This document shows positions 32,315 to 41,805 of a DNA stretch of 64,000 nt, in pieces. The position numbers and the translations under genes were made by a program. The notes beneath the pieces are model-generated. The model searched no databases, was not told the origin of the DNA, and saw only the letters and a list, made by a program, of their open reading frames with translations. Source of the stretch: Flavobacteriales bacterium (GTDB lineage: Bacteria > Bacteroidota > Bacteroidia > Flavobacteriales_F > PHOS-HE28); contig JADJWA010000001.1 of assembly GCA_016716605.1 (NCBI GenBank), forward strand, positions 310,001-374,000. The letters run 5' to 3'. Each line of letters starts with the position of its first letter. The first letter of the stretch is position 1.

Positions 32315-34543
32315 TCAACGCCAGCCGTTGCGCAGGATCGTGAGGTGCCCCGTGTAGGGCTCATCCTTCTTATTTGAGAGGATCACCTCGTAGAAGTACG
32401 TGCCATCAGGAAGCTCGTCACCGTCCCACTGGTTCTGGTAATTGCTCGCCTCGTACACCAGCTGGCCCCAGCGATTGAAGATGCGCACCGTATTGCTCGT
32501 ATAGGTGATGCCATCGATCACGAAGCGATCGTTGTACCCATCGCCGTTCGGTGAGAATACGTTCGGAACCACCACATCGCAGATCAACGAGATCGTGACC
32601 ACGTCCTGCGCGGAGCGCCCGCATGCATCGGTGACGGTCACGGTGTAGTTGGCGAATTCATTCATGCTCACGTAGGTGTCGGGGCCAAGGTCACCATTCG
32701 ACCACGAATAGGAGAGCGAGCCTACGCCGCCGGTGGCCAGCGCGCTGATCAACATGCTGTCCGGCCGGCACTCCACGGTGAAGTCCTCCGTCGTGATGAA
32801 GATCAGCGGCGCATCGATTATGGTGATGGTGACGCTCGCCGAGGTGGTGCGCCCGCAGCTATCGGTGTAAGTTCCGGTGATGGTGACGGTCTCTCCGTCA
32901 TCAGGCATGTTATCCTCAAGCGGATCAAAGGGCACGATCGTATTGAGCACGCCGTCAGGGATCACCAAGGAGCTGTTCCATACGAAATCGCTCCCGTTGT
33001 CCGCCGACCCGCTGAAGGTGATGGTGATGGGCACATCACCGGGCACCCCTTGCGGGCGGATGAAGTTCACGCCTGTGTTGTCGCATGATTCCATCACCGT
33101 ACTGGGACCCACGATGGCCATGTTCAACGGCGGCAGCGGCTCCAGCTCCACGAAGAACTGCGCGATGGCCGTGGTGCCGCAATCATCGGTGACGGTGGCG
33201 GTGTATGCGGTGTTATCGTTCGGTGTCACCGTGATGCTGTTCCCGGTCTGGCCATTCGACCAGGAGATCGAATAGGGCGGATACCCTCCGGAGAAGGTGG
33301 GTGTCAGTGTCGCTGAGCCCCCGCAGGGTATTTCATCGTATCCGCCCACGATCACCAGTTGCGGAGGCTGGATGATGGTGAAGATGAACTCATTCGTGAC
33401 CGTGATCCCGGCACAAGGGCTTGGGCTGATCAGCGTGAGAATGATGGTTTCATCCCCATCGACATCAACAGGGCAGTTGAAAGTGAAGGTCTGAAGGCTG
33501 TCGCCAGGGTAGAAGATGAGCGAATCCGGGAAGGCGGGAACATAATCCACGCCTGCAGTAGCCGTGCCGCCGGTGACGATGTACACCACGCTCGTATCGC
33601 CGCCCGCGCCCTGCTGCGCAAAGTTGATGGTGACCGGGTAGCAGCTCTCCATGATGGTGTTGGTGCCGATGATGCCGGGACCGGGAGAGAGCGTCGGTAT
33701 GAAGGGAACGCTTGTGAAGCTGCCAGCCTCCAGGAACACGCCTGAGTCGAAGGCGCTGTCGGAACCATCGCCGATTGCCATCTTGATATGGTAGGTCTGC
33801 CCGCACTGCACAGGCTGCACCGCTGTGAGCACCACAGTGAAGCCATCGTAGCAGATGGTGGTGCCAGCGCCATTGTTCACGTAGTACACCGTATTGCCCG
33901 TCCAGTTCGGGTCAGCGGCAGCGCAGGTTGCGGCATTACCGCCCGAAGTGCCGGGCACGCCCGGATTCACGGTATTGATAGCGATGGGGATGTCGGAGCC
34001 TGGAACACGTGCGATGTTGATGGCCCCGTTCTGGAATGGCCCTGCGATGCCCGGACCGCTGAGGAAGAAACCGAAGGCGTCGTTGAAGTTGGTGCAAACG
34101 TATTCGGGGTACTCCTCAGAGCCGAACACATAGCGGAATTTCACCGTGTCACCTTCTGGTACGAAGTCGAACTCGAGCACCGCGCGGTCGTTGATGTTCT
34201 GATTGGCCAAAGTGACCAGGTCCGGGTCACTGCCAGAAGTGTTCGTGCCGCTGGCGAAAAAGCTGGCTGGTCCAGCAACGCCGGTGGTTACGCCGCTGGT
34301 GAGCAGCACCCCTGCTGGGAGCCCGAGGTTGGTGGGCCCTGTCTCCACGAAGCTGGCGCTTCCGGGTTGCACCCCCACCGGATTCAATACACCGTTGAAG
34401 GAGATGTTGCTCACCACAACGCCCGTTCCCAGGAGCACGTCCTGCACGAGCTGCTGAGGAGTGAGGGTATTGTCAACGGTGATCTGGGCCTGCCCGGCAC
34501 CGCTGCCCAGCAGCACGAGGCCAATCGAAAGAAATCGCTTCAT
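32315..34543 (-). CDS. choice-of-anchor L domain protein with T9SS type B sorting domain
   Basis: A 742-residue surface protein. A signal peptide (MKRFLSIGLVLLGSGAGQAQ) is followed by a choice-of-anchor L domain (about 25-250: TLTPQQLVQDVLLGTGVVVS, VLEFDFVPEGDTVKFRYVFG, SEEYPEYVC, FNDAFGFFLSGPGI). Calx-beta-like (GTATAGVDYVPAFPDSLIFYPG) and PKD/SprB-like segments follow. The end is a type B (gliding-motility) sorting domain: VPNVFSPNGDGYNDRFVI, VRIFNRWGQLVYEA, WDGDELPDGTYFYEVIL. Probably an exported adhesin or filament component. It lies 16 bases after a larger paralogue and is probably co-transcribed with it. Confidence 0.9.
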   Translation of the reverse strand: MKRFLSIGLVLLGSGAGQAQITVDNTLTPQQLVQDVLLGTGVVVSNISFNGVLNPVGVQPGSASFVETGPTNLGLPAGVLLTSGVTTGVAGPASFFASGTNTSGSDPDLVTLANQNINDRAVLEFDFVPEGDTVKFRYVFGSEEYPEYVCTNFNDAFGFFLSGPGIAGPFQNGAINIARVPGSDIPIAINTVNPGVPGTSGGNAATCAAADPNWTGNTVYYVNNGAGTTICYDGFTVVLTAVQPVQCGQTYHIKMAIGDGSDSAFDSGVFLEAGSFTSVPFIPTLSPGPGIIGTNTIMESCYPVTINFAQQGAGGDTSVVYIVTGGTATAGVDYVPAFPDSLIFYPGDSLQTFTFNCPVDVDGDETIILTLISPSPCAGITVTNEFIFTIIQPPQLVIVGGYDEIPCGGSATLTPTFSGGYPPYSISWSNGQTGNSITVTPNDNTAYTATVTDDCGTTAIAQFFVELEPLPPLNMAIVGPSTVMESCDNTGVNFIRPQGVPGDVPITITFSGSADNGSDFVWNSSLVIPDGVLNTIVPFDPLEDNMPDDGETVTITGTYTDSCGRTTSASVTITIIDAPLIFITTEDFTVECRPDSMLISALATGGVGSLSYSWSNGDLGPDTYVSMNEFANYTVTVTDACGRSAQDVVTISLICDVVVPNVFSPNGDGYNDRFVIDGITYTSNTVRIFNRWGQLVYEASNYQNQWDGDELPDGTYFYEVILSNKKDEPYTGHLTILRNGWR

Positions 34544-34559
34544 CGCGTTCGGTTGTTGT

Positions 34560-37199
34560 TCAATTCTGGCTTCCACGCAACAAGGTCAAATGGCCCATGC
34601 CGTCCACTGGCGGGAAGTAATGCCCCTCCGCGCGGTATTTGTACACGTACACGCCAGTTGGAGCCGGTGAGCCGCCGTAGGTGCCATCCCAAGGTGCAAG
34701 GATATCGTTCGTGGAGTAAACGAGCTCGCCCCAGCGATTGAAGATCTGCATCTCAAAATGGGTGATGTAGTGGCCATCGGGACCGAACACCTCATTCCAG
34801 CCGTCGCCATCGGGGCTGAAGGCATTCGGGAAGTAGATGTGCGCTGGCGGGCGCAGGAGCAGGGAGTCATTCCCGTAGCAGCCATTCGGGGTGACGATAT
34901 TCAACGTGACCCAATGCTCCTCAAGGTCAAGGTAACTATGCCGTACCTCGTCGTTCCGGTAGCGGGTGCCATCGCCCATGTCCCAAATCCAAGTGCGGGC
35001 ATACGGCTGAGTGGCGGCCAACAGGTACCAATCGTCCTGACCCTCGTTCACTTCAACAATATCAACGGAAACATGCTCCACTTCGATCTCCGTCTCGCCG
35101 AAGCGCACCTCGCCGCATTGGTCGCGCACCATCACGCGGTACTCAGTGTCCTCAACCGGGCTCACCCAATAGAGCGGGTCGGTGAGGCTATCGGCCCCCG
35201 CCCAAAGGATGTGGTAGTAACCGCTTCCGCCGTTGACCAGCGCATGGACCATGGTGCTGTCTCCAGCGCAGAGGACATGATCGGGCACCATCGTGAGCAC
35301 GAATGGGTCGTAGATCGGCATCACACCGTTCACGGAAGCCACGCCGGTGTAGCCGCATTGATCGTTGGCCGTAATGATGTACGGCGTGGTGGTGAAGACC
35401 GGGACCGTGATGGTCCAACCGGTGCCAATGACTCCGCCGTTGGGGTCGGTCCAGGTCCAATCGTAAACGCCATTGCCGCCGGTGATTCCGGTGATAGTGA
35501 GGGTGGTACTGTCACCGGCGCAGATCACCGCTTGGTCACCAGCCGTTTCAATCTCGATGTCCGGCAATGGAACGGTGCCCACCTGTACGCTATCGCTGAT
35601 GCTGGTGCCGCAGCCTTCGCTCACGGTCATGGTGTAATACACCGGCGGGGTTGACGACGGCACGTTCAGCAACGGTCCGTTGCCCAAGGGCACGCCACCG
35701 AGGCTCCATTGGTAGCTGAAGACACCATCGCCTCCGGTGACGCTCAGCACGGAGATATCCCCATTGCCGAGGCAGTCAATCAAGGTATCCGGCCACATCA
35801 CCAGCTCCAGCGGCGGGTAGATCGGCAGCACCACCACGAAATCGACGGTCTGCGGCGGGATGTTGCAGATGTCCGTGACTGTTACCGAGTACGTGGTGGT
35901 CACTGCCGGCGCAGCATTGATCGTGGCCGTGGTGGCCCCAGTGCTCCAATCGTAGGTGTATTGGCCCATGCCCCCTGACACCGATGGTATCAGGAGATTG
36001 TTCTGCCCGCATATACTGGGTATGGTGTCCCCTGTCACCACGAGCGGCGGCGGACTATCTATATTGAAGGTGAAGTTGGTCTGCAGCACCAAGCCGGCAC
36101 AGGCCACCAATTGCTCGATGGTGATGATCATCGTCTCTGGCCCGTCCGGGTCGATGGGCACATCGAACGTGATCGTGACCGACTCCACATTCTCCGGGAA
36201 GATCAGCTGCGGCGGGAAGATGTAGGTGTAGTCAACCCCCGGGGTGGCGGTGCCGCCAATGAAGATGTCCACGGTATCCACCGTGCTCGTGTCGCCCAAG
36301 CGCGTGAAAGTGAGCGAGACCGGGTTGCAACCCTCAAGCATCGTGTTGCCAACCACCCCGGTTGATTGCGCCAGCGTGGGAATCACCTGACCGGTGCTCA
36401 CAAAGCTGCCCGCTTCAAGGAACACCGCGCTATCGAAGGTGCTGTCCAGCGCGTCGCCAACACCCAGCTTGATGTGGTAGGTGAGGCCGCACTGCACCAC
36501 ATACGTCGCCTGCATCACCACGGTCATGCCGTCGAATACCACGGTGGTCCCGCCGGTGTTGTCCACATAGAATCCCGGGTTCTGCGCCGGGCAGGTTGCG
36601 TTCGTCGGGTTGTTGTTCAACCCGTTGTTCACGTTGTTGATCGTCACAGGCACCGTGGTGCCGGGAATGAGGGCTATGTTCTCCGATGCGCCGCTGTACG
36701 GACCTGCGATGCCCGGACCGCTCAGGAAGAAGCCGAATGCATCGTTGAAGGAGCAGACGTACTCAGGATATTCCTCCGATGCGAACACGAACCGGAATTT
36801 CAGCGTGTCGCCCGTGGGGATGAAATCGAACTCAAGCATCGCCCGGTCATTGATGTTCCCCCCTGAAACGCTCACGAGGTCAGGGTCGCTTCCAGTACCA
36901 TTCGCATTGCCGCTGAAACTCGTTTGAGCGCCAGCAACCGCGTTGGCTTGACCGCTCGAGAGAATAAGGCCAGCCGCCAAGCCAAGGTTGCTATTGGTCG
37001 CCGTGAAGGACCCGCTGCCAATCACGTTCGCGGCCGGGTTCAGAACCCCGTTGTACCGGATATTGAAGGCCTGCACGCCATTGCCCAAGAGCACATCATT
37101 CACGAGCTGGGCCGGGGTCTGGGTATTGTTGATCACCAATTGAGCATGGCCAGCAAGGCCGAGCGCAAGCGCTGCGATGGTAAGTAGTGGTGCCTTCAT
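34560..37199 (-). CDS. choice-of-anchor L / PKD-like protein with T9SS type B sorting domain (paralogue)
   Basis: An 879-residue relative of the next gene downstream, with the same plan. A signal peptide (MKAPLLTIAALALGLAGHAQ) precedes a choice-of-anchor L domain (TPAQLVNDVLLGNGVQAF, MLEFDFIPTGDTLKFRFVFA, SEEYPEYVCSFNDAFGFFLS). A Calx-beta-like module (GTATPGVDYTYIFPPQLIFP) and four SprB/Ig-like repeats with phrases like YTYDWSTGATTATI and FSYQWSLGGVPLG follow. Then comes a PKD-like WIWDMGDGTRYRNDEVRHSY and a type B CTD (IYFPNAFSPDGDGWNEVF, MQIFNRWGELVYST). The 137 extra residues are mostly additional repeats. Likely cell-surface adhesin or gliding-related cargo. ATG at 37199. Confidence 0.9.
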   Translation of the reverse strand: MKAPLLTIAALALGLAGHAQLVINNTQTPAQLVNDVLLGNGVQAFNIRYNGVLNPAANVIGSGSFTATNSNLGLAAGLILSSGQANAVAGAQTSFSGNANGTGSDPDLVSVSGGNINDRAMLEFDFIPTGDTLKFRFVFASEEYPEYVCSFNDAFGFFLSGPGIAGPYSGASENIALIPGTTVPVTINNVNNGLNNNPTNATCPAQNPGFYVDNTGGTTVVFDGMTVVMQATYVVQCGLTYHIKLGVGDALDSTFDSAVFLEAGSFVSTGQVIPTLAQSTGVVGNTMLEGCNPVSLTFTRLGDTSTVDTVDIFIGGTATPGVDYTYIFPPQLIFPENVESVTITFDVPIDPDGPETMIITIEQLVACAGLVLQTNFTFNIDSPPPLVVTGDTIPSICGQNNLLIPSVSGGMGQYTYDWSTGATTATINAAPAVTTTYSVTVTDICNIPPQTVDFVVVLPIYPPLELVMWPDTLIDCLGNGDISVLSVTGGDGVFSYQWSLGGVPLGNGPLLNVPSSTPPVYYTMTVSEGCGTSISDSVQVGTVPLPDIEIETAGDQAVICAGDSTTLTITGITGGNGVYDWTWTDPNGGVIGTGWTITVPVFTTTPYIITANDQCGYTGVASVNGVMPIYDPFVLTMVPDHVLCAGDSTMVHALVNGGSGYYHILWAGADSLTDPLYWVSPVEDTEYRVMVRDQCGEVRFGETEIEVEHVSVDIVEVNEGQDDWYLLAATQPYARTWIWDMGDGTRYRNDEVRHSYLDLEEHWVTLNIVTPNGCYGNDSLLLRPPAHIYFPNAFSPDGDGWNEVFGPDGHYITHFEMQIFNRWGELVYSTNDILAPWDGTYGGSPAPTGVYVYKYRAEGHYFPPVDGMGHLTLLRGSQN

Positions 37200-37290
37200 A
37201 GGTAGGGTTGCCGAGGCGTTGGAAAAGTAGTCGTTCCGGACCATTCCATGACAGAGGAGCAATCCGGAAGGTTGCCCAACCAACCGCACC

Positions 37291-37298
37291 TATATTCG
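37291..37298 (+). promoter_or_regulatory. candidate -7 promoter box (TATATTCG)
   Basis: In the 121-base divergent gap, 22 bases before the M20 start. On the other strand TACTTTTC near 37226 is a candidate for the choice-of-anchor gene. Confidence 0.35.
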
Positions 37299-37320
37299 GC
37301 CACCAACAAACCCATCGCCT

Positions 37321-38697
37321 GTGCATCCGATCGACGCCTACCTTGAGAGCCATAAGGACCGCTTCCTCAGCGAGTTGCTCGACCTGCTGCGCATCCCTAG
37401 CGTGAGCGCTGACCCCAAGTACAAGGCCGATGTGGCCCGTTGCGCCGAAGCGGTGAGGCAGCGCATGCAGGAAGCCGGCCTGGAGAAGGTGGAGGTCTGC
37501 CCTACGAAAGGCCACCCCATCGTTTACGGCGAGAAGATCGTGGACCCCGCCAAGCCCACCGTGCTGGTCTATGGGCACTACGACGTGCAGCCGCCTGACC
37601 CCCTAGACCTCTGGCACAGCGGCCCATTCGACCCGGTAATCAAGGACGAAATGATCTACGCGCGGGGCAGCGCCGACGACAAGGGCCAATTCTACATGCA
37701 CGTGAAGGCCATCGAGGCCATGATGAAGACTGGGGGCCTGCCTTGCAACGTGAAGGTGATGATCGAGGGCGAGGAGGAAGTGGGCAGCGACAACCTGGGC
37801 ATCTTCGTTTCGCAGAACAAGGAGCGGCTCAAAGCCGACGTCGTGCTGATCAGCGATACGGCGATGATCGCCAACGACTGCCCCAGCATCAACACCGGGC
37901 TGCGCGGACTGAGCTACGTGGAAGTGGAGGTCACTGGACCGAACCGCGACCTGCATAGCGGCGTGTACGGTGGCGCGGTGGCCAACCCCATCAACGCCCT
38001 GTGCGAGATGATCGCCAGCCTGCACGATGCGGACCGGCGCGTGACGATCCCTGGCTTCTATGATGCGGTGGTGGAACTGAGCCCCGCCGAGCGCCAGGCC
38101 TTGGCCGAAGCACCTTTCGATGAGGAGGATTACAAAAGGGACCTCGGCATCGATGCCGTGCGCGGTGAGAAGGGCTACACCAGCGAGGAGCGCAGCAGCA
38201 TCCGCCCCACCCTCGATGTGAACGGTATCTGGGGCGGTTACATCGGCGAGGGCGCCAAGACAGTCCTCCCCTCGAAGGCCTTCGCCAAACTGAGCATGCG
38301 ACTGGTGCCCAACCAGAAGAGCGAAGCCATCACCAAGCTCTTCCAGGGTCATTTCGAGAGGATCGCCCCCCCCAGCGTGAAGGTGCAGGTGCGCCCGCAC
38401 CACGGTGGCGAAGCTGCGGTGACGCCTATCGACAGCCCGGCCTACCTCGCAGCGAGCAAGGCCATGGAGGAGACCTTCGGCAAGAAGCCCATCCCCACGC
38501 GCGGCGGCGGCAGCATACCCATCGTGGCGCTCTTCGAGCTGGAACTGGGCTTGAAGACCGTGCTATTCGGATTCGGATTGGATAGCGACAACATCCACAG
38601 CCCGAACGAGAAGTATGGCGTGTTCAACTACTTCCAAGGAATTCGCACCATCCCGAGGTTCTTTGCGAACTACGCCACGATGAACGCGAAAGCCTGA
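37321..38697 (+). CDS. M20-family dipeptidase
   Basis: A 458-residue zinc peptidase of the M20 (carnosinase/CNDP-like) group. Metal and catalytic motifs are VLVYGHYDVQPPD (His, catalytic Asp), YARGSADDKGQFYMH (bridging Asp), MIEGEEEVGSDNLG (Glu-Glu), LISDTAMIA, the dimerisation-domain LHSGVYGGAVANP, and the C-terminal DNIHSPNEKYG carrying the last zinc His. No signal peptide, so it is cytoplasmic and probably cleaves dipeptides. The GTG start at 37321 begins the standard N-terminus HPIDAYLESHKDRFLSEL. Confidence 0.92.
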   Translation: MHPIDAYLESHKDRFLSELLDLLRIPSVSADPKYKADVARCAEAVRQRMQEAGLEKVEVCPTKGHPIVYGEKIVDPAKPTVLVYGHYDVQPPDPLDLWHSGPFDPVIKDEMIYARGSADDKGQFYMHVKAIEAMMKTGGLPCNVKVMIEGEEEVGSDNLGIFVSQNKERLKADVVLISDTAMIANDCPSINTGLRGLSYVEVEVTGPNRDLHSGVYGGAVANPINALCEMIASLHDADRRVTIPGFYDAVVELSPAERQALAEAPFDEEDYKRDLGIDAVRGEKGYTSEERSSIRPTLDVNGIWGGYIGEGAKTVLPSKAFAKLSMRLVPNQKSEAITKLFQGHFERIAPPSVKVQVRPHHGGEAAVTPIDSPAYLAASKAMEETFGKKPIPTRGGGSIPIVALFELELGLKTVLFGFGLDSDNIHSPNEKYGVFNYFQGIRTIPRFFANYATMNAKA

Positions 38698-38717
38698 GGG
38701 CAGGCACCATTCTGCCC
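38698..38717 (+). terminator. weak hairpin after the M20 gene
   Basis: GGGCAG and CTGCCC form a 6-base stem over an 8-base loop directly after the stop codon. No T tract follows, so a terminator role is only suggested. Confidence 0.3.
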
Positions 38718-38752
38718 GAGGTCCAGGTCGAAGATTCCAGGAGGGCTGGGAC

Positions 38753-39010
38753 TCAGCCTTGCGCCGAGGCAAATTCCTTGATGAAGCCCACGATCTTCTT
38801 ACGGAAGAAGACGAGCAATAGCAGGTAGGGCATCGCCATCAAGTACAGGATGCCGCGATTGAGCCCCTTGCCAATGGCTTGTTCACCACCGAAGACGCCA
38901 TTGCCGCCTTGGGCCACTGCCTTGCACATGGCGCAACCTTGTGCGAACAGATCCCCCGACGGGAATACGACCGCAGCAACAACCAGCAATACAAGGAGGG
39001 CCTGACGCAT
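38753..39010 (-). CDS. small exported membrane protein with CxxC motif
   Basis: 85 residues: a signal peptide (MRQALLVLLVVAAVVFPSGDLFAQ), then at once GCAMCKAVAQGG, a Gly/Asn-rich segment, and a C-terminal membrane helix (ILYLMAMPYLLLLVFFRKK). Small proteins with a CAMC after the signal peptide are common but uncharacterised in Bacteroidota. The CxxC faces the periplasm and could bind metal or be redox-active; that is inference. TACATTTA at 39018-39025 on the minus strand, 7 bases before the ATG, is a candidate -7 box. Confidence 0.72.
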   Translation of the reverse strand: MRQALLVLLVVAAVVFPSGDLFAQGCAMCKAVAQGGNGVFGGEQAIGKGLNRGILYLMAMPYLLLLVFFRKKIVGFIKEFASAQG

Positions 39011-39077
39011 GGGCCGGTAAATGTAACGGCCGCAACCGTTCACGGATTTCCGATCGCCGAAGCCATCTTCGGGCGCC

Positions 39078-39413
39078 ATGAACACCATCACTTGGAACGA
39101 ATTCGAGCAGGTCTCGCTCTGCGCTGGCACCGTGCTCTCTGCGGAGGATTTGCCCGAAGCTCGTGTGCCTGCCTATGTGCTCACCATCGACTTCGGCCCC
39201 CACGGCATCAAACGCAGCAGCGCCCGCATCACGGAACGCCACGCTAAAGAGGACCTGATCGGGAGGCAGGTGATTGCGGTGATAAATTTCCAGCCGAAGC
39301 AGATCGGCAGCATAATGAGCGAGTGCCTGGTGACCGGTTTCGCCGATGCTGAGGGTGCCATTGTGCTGGCAGCGCCACAGGGCACCGTGCCCAACGGAAG
39401 CCGACTGTGCTGA
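39078..39413 (+). CDS. csaA: CsaA-like tRNA-binding domain protein
   Basis: A 111-residue single OB-fold protein of the CsaA/tRNA-binding (EMAP-like) family: WNEFEQVSLCAGTVLSAEDL, AYVLTIDFGPHGIKRSSARI, LIGRQVIAVINFQPKQIGSI, MSECLVTGFADAEGAIVLAA. CsaA homodimers bind tRNA and have reported chaperone-like activity. Length fits. A CATCTTCG box ends 6 bases before the ATG. It is divergent from the CxxC membrane protein, 67 bases away. Confidence 0.9.
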   Translation: MNTITWNEFEQVSLCAGTVLSAEDLPEARVPAYVLTIDFGPHGIKRSSARITERHAKEDLIGRQVIAVINFQPKQIGSIMSECLVTGFADAEGAIVLAAPQGTVPNGSRLC

Positions 39414-39515
39414 ACGTATCGTTGATGGCCTGTTGATAACCTGCTCGGCTCAAAGCCGCTTCGCCGCGCGGTGCCGGGTACCTTGCCCACACGTTAACCC
39501 CAAAAACCGGAAGAC

Positions 39516-39665
39516 ATGCCAGCTGTACAAGGTTATTGCGTGAAGTGCAAGGACAAGCGTGAAATCAAGGACGCGAAGGAAGTGACCATGGCCAACGGCC
39601 GCAAAGCCATGAAAGGCGTTTGCCCTACTTGCGGTACGGGCATGTTCAAGATCATGGGGAAATAA
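39516..39665 (+). CDS. small zinc-ribbon protein, DUF5679-like
   Basis: 49 residues: MPAVQGYCVKCKDKREIKD, then a short basic middle (TMANGRKAMKG) and VCPTCGTGMFKIMGK. Two CxxC pairs (CVKC near residue 8, CPTC near residue 37) make a zinc-ribbon knuckle pair. It matches my memory of the DUF5679 family of small ribbon proteins found in bacteria and archaea; nucleic-acid binding is likely but unproven. The short gene has its own ATG and stop and a possible -7 box (TACCTTG, 39479-39485). Confidence 0.8.
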   Translation: MPAVQGYCVKCKDKREIKDAKEVTMANGRKAMKGVCPTCGTGMFKIMGK

Positions 39666-39733
39666 GGAGCGCTCGAGCTCTATCCCGTGCTCTGACGGGC
39701 GCGCACCGTCACGCGGCGCGGAATGCGGGCGGA

Positions 39734-39741
39734 TACCTTTG
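39734..39741 (+). promoter_or_regulatory. cysQ -7 promoter box (TACCTTTG)
   Basis: A perfect TAnnTTTG match ending 5 bases before the ATG at 39747. It supports that start over the in-frame ATG at 39723, because transcription would begin at or next to 39747. Confidence 0.55.
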
Positions 39742-39746
39742 CCGGC

Positions 39747-40577
<831 letters not shown>

Positions 40578-40613
40578 AACCTAAACAGCGCTGCGGGCAG
40601 CGGCGCGCGCAAC

Positions 40614-41738
40614 ATGTCCAAGAAGAACGGATCATCGAAGAAGAACGGCAAGCGCAAAGTGGCGCTGATCACCGGCGTGACTGGCCAGGACGGCGCCTAC
40701 CTGAGCGAGCTCCTGTTGAACAAGGGCTATGAGGTGCATGGCGTGAAGCGCCGCAGCTCGCTCTTCAACACGGACCGCATCGATCACCTGTACCACGACA
40801 TGCACGAGAAGGGCCGTCCCTTCCACCTGCATTACGGCGACCTCACCGACAGCGTGAACTGCCTGCGCCTGGTGCAGCAGATCCAGCCCGATGAGATCTA
40901 CAACCTCGCCGCGATGAGCCACGTGCACGTGAGCTTCGAGATGCCCGAATACACCGCCAACGCCGACGGCATCGGCACGCTGCGCTTCCTGGAGGCCATC
41001 CGCATCCTCGGCTTGGAGAAGAAGACCAAGTTCTACCAGGCCTCCACCTCGGAGCTCTACGGCGGTGTCCGGCCGCACGCGCAGAGCGAGGAGACGCCTT
41101 TCCACCCGCGCAGCCCGTACGGCGTGGCCAAGCTCTACGGCTTCTGGATCACCAAGAACTACCGCGAGAGCTATGGCATCTTCGCCTGCAACGGCATCCT
41201 CTTCAACCATGAGAGCCCCTTGCGCGGTGAGACCTTCGTGACGCGCAAGATCACGCGCGCTGCGGCCAAGATCAAGCTAGGCCTGCAGGACACCCTCTAC
41301 CTGGGCAACCTCGACGCCAAGCGCGATTGGGGCCACGCCAAGGACTATGTGGAAGGCATGTGGCTGATGCTGCAAGCCAAGAAGCCCGATGACTATGTGC
41401 TGGCCACTGGTAAGACCTACACCGTGCGTCACTTCGTGGACTTGGCCTTCGGCGAAGTGGGCATCAAACTCGAGTGGAAAGGCAAGGGCGAGAAGGAGAA
41501 AGGCTACGACAGGAAGTCGGGCAAGGTGCTCGTGGCCATCGACAAGCGCTATTACCGTCCCGCCGAGGTGGACCACTTGGAAGGCGATCCCCGCAAGGCC
41601 ATGCGCGAACTAGGCTGGAAGCACAAGTACGACCTGAAGGCCCTGGTGAAGGAGATGATGGCCAGCGACCTGGCCCTCTTCAAGCGCGACGTGTACTTGA
41701 AGAAGGGCGGACACAAGATCCTGCACGAGCAGGAATGA
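40614..41738 (+). CDS. gmd: GDP-mannose 4,6-dehydratase
   Basis: A 374-residue short-chain dehydratase converting GDP-D-mannose to GDP-4-keto-6-deoxymannose. After a Lys-rich head come the NADP loop VALITGVTGQDGAYLSELLL and GVKRRSSLFNTDRIDHLY. ASTSELYGGVRPHAQSE carries the active-site Ser/Thr and Glu. The YxxxK pair is in SPYGVAKLYGFWI, and NHESPLRGETFVTRKI and LGNLDAKRDWGHAKDYVE follow. With fcl downstream it supplies GDP-L-fucose or a related deoxysugar for surface glycans. Confidence 0.96.
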   Translation: MSKKNGSSKKNGKRKVALITGVTGQDGAYLSELLLNKGYEVHGVKRRSSLFNTDRIDHLYHDMHEKGRPFHLHYGDLTDSVNCLRLVQQIQPDEIYNLAAMSHVHVSFEMPEYTANADGIGTLRFLEAIRILGLEKKTKFYQASTSELYGGVRPHAQSEETPFHPRSPYGVAKLYGFWITKNYRESYGIFACNGILFNHESPLRGETFVTRKITRAAAKIKLGLQDTLYLGNLDAKRDWGHAKDYVEGMWLMLQAKKPDDYVLATGKTYTVRHFVDLAFGEVGIKLEWKGKGEKEKGYDRKSGKVLVAIDKRYYRPAEVDHLEGDPRKAMRELGWKHKYDLKALVKEMMASDLALFKRDVYLKKGGHKILHEQE

Positions 41739-41771
41739 TCGCCTTTGCCTGTACGATCGTTCCTGCTGTAC

Positions 41772-41791
41772 GGGCGCGTCATGACGCGCCC
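41772..41791. repeat. 20-base perfect palindrome between gmd and fcl
   Basis: GGGCGCGTCA followed by its exact complement TGACGCGCCC, ending 14 bases before the fcl start. There is no T tract. It could form a cruciform or RNA hairpin modulating fcl, or be a protein-binding site. Confidence 0.6.
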
Positions 41792-41805
41792 CAACGACCA
41801 CAACA

